This document shows positions 59,089-64,000 of a DNA stretch of 64,000 nucleotides, piece by piece; positions within the stretch are counted from its first letter, which is position 1, and every line of letters starts with the position of its first letter. The translations under genes and the position numbers were made by a program. Under the pieces are notes generated by a model. The model was not told the origin of the DNA and did no database searches. It saw only the letters and a program-made list of their open reading frames with translations. Source of the stretch: Serratia symbiotica (GTDB lineage Bacteria > Pseudomonadota > Gammaproteobacteria > Enterobacterales > Enterobacteriaceae); assembly GCA_900380265.1 (NCBI GenBank), contig LR025083.1, forward strand, positions 1,240,001 through 1,304,000, given 5' to 3'.

Positions 59089-59482
59089 TATTTATTTTCT
59101 CTATTTACTTCCCATGGGACATCCATAAATAATATGAATGATAATGGTTCTAGTGGCAATAAGAGATGAGTTTTCACACACTCATTACTGCTACTTATCG
59201 TGCCTACAAGAAAACACCAGACTGGTTATGATGAATTCATAAATAACACCTTACGGGCTATTTAATCTCCAACCGAATTAATTTCCCTCAATCTTTATTT
59301 ACTTAATAAAGGCACATAACCTTGTGGACATTATCTAATTCATTGGATTTTATGCACATAAACTGTGAGCATTTCTGCAATAAATGAATTACTATTTATC
59401 ATTTCTTCGCTATTTTATATGTGAAATCAAGAATACTATCAACTCCTGTATTCTATTTAAAGTTAAAGTTGGTGATGATATC

Positions 59483-60253
59483 ATGCGTTTAATTCTTATG
59501 TTTCCTATTTTTCTATTTACACAACTTCTCTTCAATCAGGCGTATCCTGCGCCTAAGGCGCGCACCGCTACTGACCAGTTCAAAATCCAGACTGCTAATG
59601 AAACGCAACTAGATGGCGAGAAACCAAAGCAGGCGGTGAAAGCTAGAAAAAAAGGAAAAGACTGTTTCACGTTACCGTCAAAGAAGAAAATGCAGAAAAA
59701 AACCAAACCGATAAGTGCAGCCCAAACCACACAGGAAAAAAGTCATAAAAAGTGTTATAACCACCTACCTACAGCCGGTATTGCGACAAGCAATCACCTA
59801 AATAATGTAAAGCTATTAAAGAATAGTCGGGCACATAAAAAACGGTTTCAGCATGTAAAACAGACAGTACTTTCTAAGTTAATGGGCCAAATGGGAAAAC
59901 CTTATCGCTGGGGAGGCAGTTCACCTTATACCGGATTTGATTGCAGTGGGCTAATATACTATGCTTATAAAGATGCGGTAAAAATTAAAATTCCACGTAC
60001 TGCCAAAGAAATGTACCAATTCCGACATGCTGCGTCCATTAAGAAAAGCGAATTGGAAAGTGGTGATCTGGTGTTCTTTCGCATTCACACTCATAATCTA
60101 GCCGATCATGTTGGGGCCTACATCGGAAATGGGAAGTTTATACAGTCTCCGCGATCCGGTAAAGAGATTCGCATCAGCCAACTCAACAATAACTATTGGC
60201 AGCATCACTACATCGGTGCACGTCGCGTAGTCACCCCACAAACCATTCGCTAA
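59483..60253 (+). CDS. mepH: NlpC/P60-type murein DD-endopeptidase MepH
   Basis: Periplasmic peptidoglycan hydrolase that cuts D-Ala-mDAP crosslinks to let the cell wall grow. From ATG 59483 the product has 256 residues: a signal peptide (MRLILMFPIFLFTQLLFNQA, cleavage near YPA-PK), a Lys-rich linker of about 120 residues as in E. coli MepH, and a C-terminal NlpC/P60 domain. The domain has GKPYRWGGSSPYTGFDCSGL with the catalytic Cys, and ADHVGAYIGNGKFIQSPRSG with the catalytic His. An upstream in-frame ATG at 59384 would add 33 residues before the signal peptide and was rejected. Orthologue of E. coli ydhO, next to grxD in both genomes. Confidence 0.94.
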   Translation: MRLILMFPIFLFTQLLFNQAYPAPKARTATDQFKIQTANETQLDGEKPKQAVKARKKGKDCFTLPSKKKMQKKTKPISAAQTTQEKSHKKCYNHLPTAGIATSNHLNNVKLLKNSRAHKKRFQHVKQTVLSKLMGQMGKPYRWGGSSPYTGFDCSGLIYYAYKDAVKIKIPRTAKEMYQFRHAASIKKSELESGDLVFFRIHTHNLADHVGAYIGNGKFIQSPRSGKEIRISQLNNNYWQHHYIGARRVVTPQTIR

Positions 60254-61859
60254 TGCACAGCATGTATTGAAAAACCCTATAAAACGCAAATAACTGATCC
60301 TGTATTCAAGTTTAACCTTCCCTTACTTCAGTGTGTCGGGGAACCAAAATAATAATTGCCATGCTATATAATCTAAAATTACAACAGAATCTTCATATTC
60401 ACATAAGCACTATTACACGAATTATATTTATAAACCATAATATAACATTCTATGTTATATTATCTACTCATACTTACCAATAATTCTTTTATTGTTTGTA
60501 TTTATAACGTCGACTCCGTCTCCCATATTCATTATATTTGATAAATGCGGAATTCACAACTGTGAATTAGAATGAGTGCCCAAAGCGTATAGAAGACAAT
60601 CATTCTAAACTGCGGCTCCGCTTGGCAGGAAGCAAGCTCTTAACTAATAAAACGATTAGAGTTAAACTTGCACATTATATATGTGAGCTCAGGAAATGTT
60701 CAGTATTTCTCTATATTCAACATTATGCAAATACGCTTGCATTTTCACCACTACTATTTCGTACGTAATCAATATAAGACTCAGATGGAGGCACCTGAAA
60801 AACTCAAGTGTACGTTGCTGCAATTAAAAATCTGTATTATACACAAATTTCTGTAGTGCTTACCCTACAGAACAATTACATCCGTCGATTGCCTTCAGCT
60901 TACATCAAGTGCTGCTCTCTATTTTTCTAAAGTAATCGAAACAGTGGAAAATAATTACCATAGCAATGACTATACCATGATCTAGTACATCTTGTTCAAT
61001 CATCTGCACAAACACACACGCCGATCGAGATATTCTGAGACACAACTTCGTCGATTGAGTGCTCATAATGCTGCGCGGAGTATCCAGCAGCACTATTGAA
61101 CAATCTGGAGAAGTATCGCCTATTTCTATGATGGTGATAAATTGGTGTGCAATATTTTGTAACGGCACTAAAAGCATCGCTAACCGTGCCTTCCAGAGTG
61201 GGCACTTCGCTATCTGGAAGCCTACCGAACGCAGCCACTGTGATTTCAATATTATGTCTGCCAACTGATGCGCACCCTTACTGCTAGTAAGTACTAGGAT
61301 TGACAAAAGTAAAAAAGATGCTACTCTTAAGTTAAGATTCGCAATTATCAGATCTTTCAGGACGACTTTGAAGAAAAATTTGATTATCAAGAAATACATT
61401 AAATTCTGTTATAAAACAACAAACGACTTCTATATCGTTCAGTGGTGAAATCATGCTGATAGAAATCATAAGCAAGACTGATAAACTAGCCATGCATGTG
61501 GCGAATAGGCATTACGGTAACGGACTATGATAACGTGCATAATGCTAACTACTCTACTCCAGAGCTGACAACTATCCAACAAACAATCAAACCTAGGTAA
61601 TATGGCCTTTAGTATGTTATCAGATCGCATGATTAGTAAGCGCACAGAGTTAAAGTACTAGCAGTTCACCAGAAATTTCTTATACGCTATCCAGGATAGC
61701 TGAATAGCTAATTCATTGACGAGCACCCGTCAATACTACCTGCTTTATGAGCAAAATCTAACAATGACGCATTTACTGCGTGCAGTCACTGGACGCTTTT
61801 TTTGCGATCTTAAAGATTAAAAATCAAACAATATTAATTAATTACAAATATAAGGCGAA
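60254..61859. other. 1.6 kb: no intact gene; possible punR relic on the minus strand
   Basis: E. coli has sodB, purR and ydhB (punR) between mepH and ydhC. No SodB or PurR motif could be read. A 164-codon minus-strand frame (60905-61399) and an overlapping one (60996-61238) have natural composition but no clear match. Near 61720-61790 the minus strand gives LLDFAHKAGSID, which could be the LysR helix-turn-helix start of PunR (VVDAVARTGSF). The divergent geometry with the punC relic fits, but evidence is weak. Confidence 0.3.
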
Positions 61860-62960
61860 GACTTTTCGGTGTGATGGCCAACCTCTGCCTGAGTAAACTT
61901 ATTATCTACCCAGAAATAAGTATATCTGCTACTTTGAGTTTATCAAAAAGATTGCTGATCTATAGCAGAACAATCAGTAGCACTATAAGCACTAGTCCCA
62001 ATAGTGCTGTGCCCTATGCACAGGTGTTATTAGGTAATGCTTCCGCTCATCTAACCTACCACACGTACTGATACGTGACATGGACTTCTCTTTTTATGCA
62101 ACATCGGCATGTTATAGGTAGAAATGCTCAGCAGCATGCCCATTACTCTTAATTCAGGCGACTTGAGCTAACTACGCAGATTTTATTTGGCAGTTTCAAA
62201 TGGCTTAGCGCTGGCATAAGGGAAACATGCAAATATTCGTCGCCATAATGGTATTCCTCGCAATATACACACCCATAATGTGTCAGCAATCTATGCTGAT
62301 TTATTTAAATAGACAAGTCTATTAATAATTTACCAGCTGTTTAGCTTATTAAGCCTACTGCTTCTCTCCATTTCAGTGCTAAAAGAAACCCATGTCAAGA
62401 AACTAAACGAGCCAAATAGGCAGTAGCACTAGCTACTCATAGCTGTTCAAATCGCCAGTTTTTAAGAGCCATATTGCGAGATTTCTCTCTGGCTCATAGT
62501 TTATCTTTAGGGAAATTGTCTGCAATTTAAATAATATCAACCTAAGCTCTCTTCTTTATAATCTTACCTTCCCTGCTCTATTATAACCAGAGCATAAACA
62601 TTAATTAAATTAAGAGCACACCTTATTATATGGCTGTTAGTAACGAAGGAGCTAAGGATTGCAGCTCTGTATCTACTAGAGATCCTGGACGTCAATACTC
62701 CGACCACTTTTCTTAAACCATTATGCATTATGGCCTTCATTAATTGTTCATGTTATCCAATAACAATAGCAAGTGCATGAATGGCCTGTCGTAAAGCACT
62801 ACCAAAAGCGAAGGGTTGCAAACCGCTGTCCAGCTCGGTCTGTGCTTTATCTTTAGCATACTGATATTACCCGTAGCTCACAGGTGTTGTAAGCATCAAT
62901 AACAGTTATATTGTATACAGAGTTTGCCTTATCGAGGGATATTTGATAGCAAGAAAAGTG
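61860..62960 (+). pseudogene. punC: purine nucleoside exporter PunC (YdhC, MFS) relic
   Basis: Major-facilitator inner-membrane transporter. Near 62707-62780 the frame reads FLKPLCIMAFINCSCYPITI, then ASA and a stop (E. coli LIPFCVMAIANGAIYPIVV AQA). Near 62815-62870 it reads GLQTAVQLGLCFIFSILILP (E. coli [20 protein letters not shown]). An N-terminal piece at 61871-62071 containing SATLSLSKRL may be the SASLSLFLAG region. Stops and shifts interrupt it. Position upstream of ribE is as in E. coli, with cfa missing. Confidence 0.72.
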
Positions 62961-63111
62961 ATTGGCGGCCTAAAATATATTTGCTAACCGATGATTAATC
63001 GTTGGCTAACAATTAGGTGATGAATTATATCAGTACGGTGATTAAACCGTATCTACAGAATCTGTAGGAATTAGGTCAACTAATAGCAATGCACTATTAG
63101 TCACCAGATAT

Positions 63112-63750
63112 TCATTTCTTATACGGCGTCGATCCACCGAGTGCGCGACTAGCGAGAACCCGTTCAACGGTATCCACTAAGGCTTGTGTTTGCGAGTCGA
63201 TCTCAATATTCACTTTATCGCCAAATCGTTTTCTACTCAACGTGGTTCGGTATAATGTTTCTGGAATTAAATGCACGCAGAATCGGTTATTCACCACCTC
63301 ACCAATGGTCAAGCTAATGCCGTCAATACTAATAAACCCCTTGCATAAGATGTATCTCATTACAGATGCATTTGGCATACGTATCCAGATTTGGCGATTA
63401 TTTTCAGAAATACAAATATCATCTACTTCTGCCGTGCAAATAACATGGCCAGACATTATATGTCCACCAATTTCAGCGTTGAATTTGGCAGCACGCTCGA
63501 TATTGACTTTATCGCCTAACACTAATTCGCCGAGGTTAGTCTTACAGAGCGTCTCTTTAATCAAATCAAAAGTTATGCGCGGACCATCCAGGTCAGTTAC
63601 TGTCAAGCAGCAGCCATTATGAGCAACCGATGCGCCTAACTTTAGGCCAGGCAATAGTTCTGCTGGCATTTTGATGACATGGGTGCGGAAATTGATTTTC
63701 TCATCAACATAGACCAAGGTTGCGATGCCCTGTATAATACCAGTGAACAT
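63112..63750 (-). CDS. ribE: riboflavin synthase alpha subunit
   Basis: Catalyses the last step of riboflavin synthesis, dismutation of two 6,7-dimethyl-8-ribityllumazine molecules. The 212-residue product (E. coli RibC/RibE 213) starts MFTGIIQGIATLVYVDE. It has two lumazine-binding domains, residues 1-97 (GCCLTVTDLDG, KETLCKTNLGEL) and 98-200 (HIMSGHVICTAEVDD, GISLTIGEVVNNRFCVHLIP). GAGG lies 5 bases before the ATG. Intact throughout. It is the first living gene after about 2.9 kb of dead sequence, so its retention suggests a selected function; riboflavin provision to a host or partner symbiont is one possible reason. Confidence 0.97.
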   Translation of the reverse strand: MFTGIIQGIATLVYVDEKINFRTHVIKMPAELLPGLKLGASVAHNGCCLTVTDLDGPRITFDLIKETLCKTNLGELVLGDKVNIERAAKFNAEIGGHIMSGHVICTAEVDDICISENNRQIWIRMPNASVMRYILCKGFISIDGISLTIGEVVNNRFCVHLIPETLYRTTLSRKRFGDKVNIEIDSQTQALVDTVERVLASRALGGSTPYKK

Positions 63751-64000
63751 ATATGCCTCTTTTCTCAGTGTGTCAACGCGTTTATGTCTTTTTACATGTT
63801 ACATAAAGCCACTCAACCATCTTTTATGGCGATATTTGATTAAAAATATCGAACAAGGAGACTCTTTTGGCTAAATTCTATTATATTAAATTTAATTATT
63901 ATTGTCTGGTAAAGAAACCATCCTTTTTAATAAAAGTGTATATGCCTAAAAAAGTACTTACTATGAGCGAATAATTTCTTGATGACCGCCATTACAATGA
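63751..64000. other. right edge of window, no gene seen
   Basis: Upstream region of ribE. In E. coli mdtK starts divergently here. I see no MdtK N-terminus in these 250 bases. Confidence 0.4.

Noticed and set aside
60905-61399. 164-codon minus-strand frame, one of the longest unassigned
   Set aside because: No ribosome-binding site, no family match, a second long frame overlaps it on the same strand, and synteny predicts dead punR here. Kept only as a possible relic.

Overview
The window reads as chromosome of a host-restricted Enterobacterales symbiont in an advanced stage of genome decay. The intact proteins (GltX, NupC, PgsA, TyrS, RNase T, YfeH) are closest, by recall, to Serratia/Yersinia-type sequences, and a Serratia symbiotica-like insect symbiont is my best guess. 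Thirteen protein genes look intact or nearly so (kdsB runs off the left edge). They cover only about 15% of the 64 kb. Six tRNA genes are present. I saw no insertion sequence, prophage, rRNA gene or CRISPR array.

Layout. 1-515: ycaR-kdsB (minus). 3028-6306: nupC, tRNA-Ala, gltX and tRNA-Val, in the E. coli order. 6307-18300: almost nothing recognisable apart from a perfect 22-bp hairpin and some minus-strand coding relics I cannot name. 18306-21780: leuZ-cysT-glyW tRNAs and pgsA intact, followed by the eroded remains of uvrC and uvrY, exactly the E. coli order. 28028: tRNA-Ser. 29860-34620: fossil of a large two-partner-secretion exoprotein (FhaB/CdiA type). 41133-42131: yfeH.

42495-47877 is the complete rsxABCDGE operon in ruins. 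Each gene can be recognised by short translated islands lying where its intact length predicts. It is followed by nth, whose ancestral ATG has become ATA. Next come relics of dtpA and gstA, then intact pdxY and tyrS, then a pdxH relic. The right end holds a gloA relic, intact rnt, grxD and mepH, a punC (ydhC) relic with a possible punR relic, and intact ribE. From rsxA to ribE the order follows the E. coli nth-tyrS-rnt-ribE region.

Much of the apparent 'non-coding' DNA is therefore dead genes destroyed by point mutations and small indels while keeping nearly their original length. What survives is core: two aminoacyl-tRNA synthetases, tRNAs, phosphatidylglycerol and Kdo synthesis, one base-excision glycosylase, RNase T, monothiol glutaredoxin, a murein endopeptidase, nucleoside uptake, pyridoxal kinase and riboflavin synthase. 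What is lost includes electron transport to SoxR/Rnf (rsx), nucleotide excision repair (uvrC), the BarA/UvrY regulator, PNP/PMP oxidase (pdxH), glyoxalase I, peptide uptake (dtpA), a glutathione transferase and the surface exoprotein. No previously undescribed functional system is evident. The most unusual signals are the legible fossil operons, the ATA start of nth, tRNA genes that have lost their encoded CCA, and a set of unrelated perfect short-loop hairpins.

Family identifications come from remembered E. coli/Serratia protein sequences, not from a database search. Boundaries of relics are approximate.
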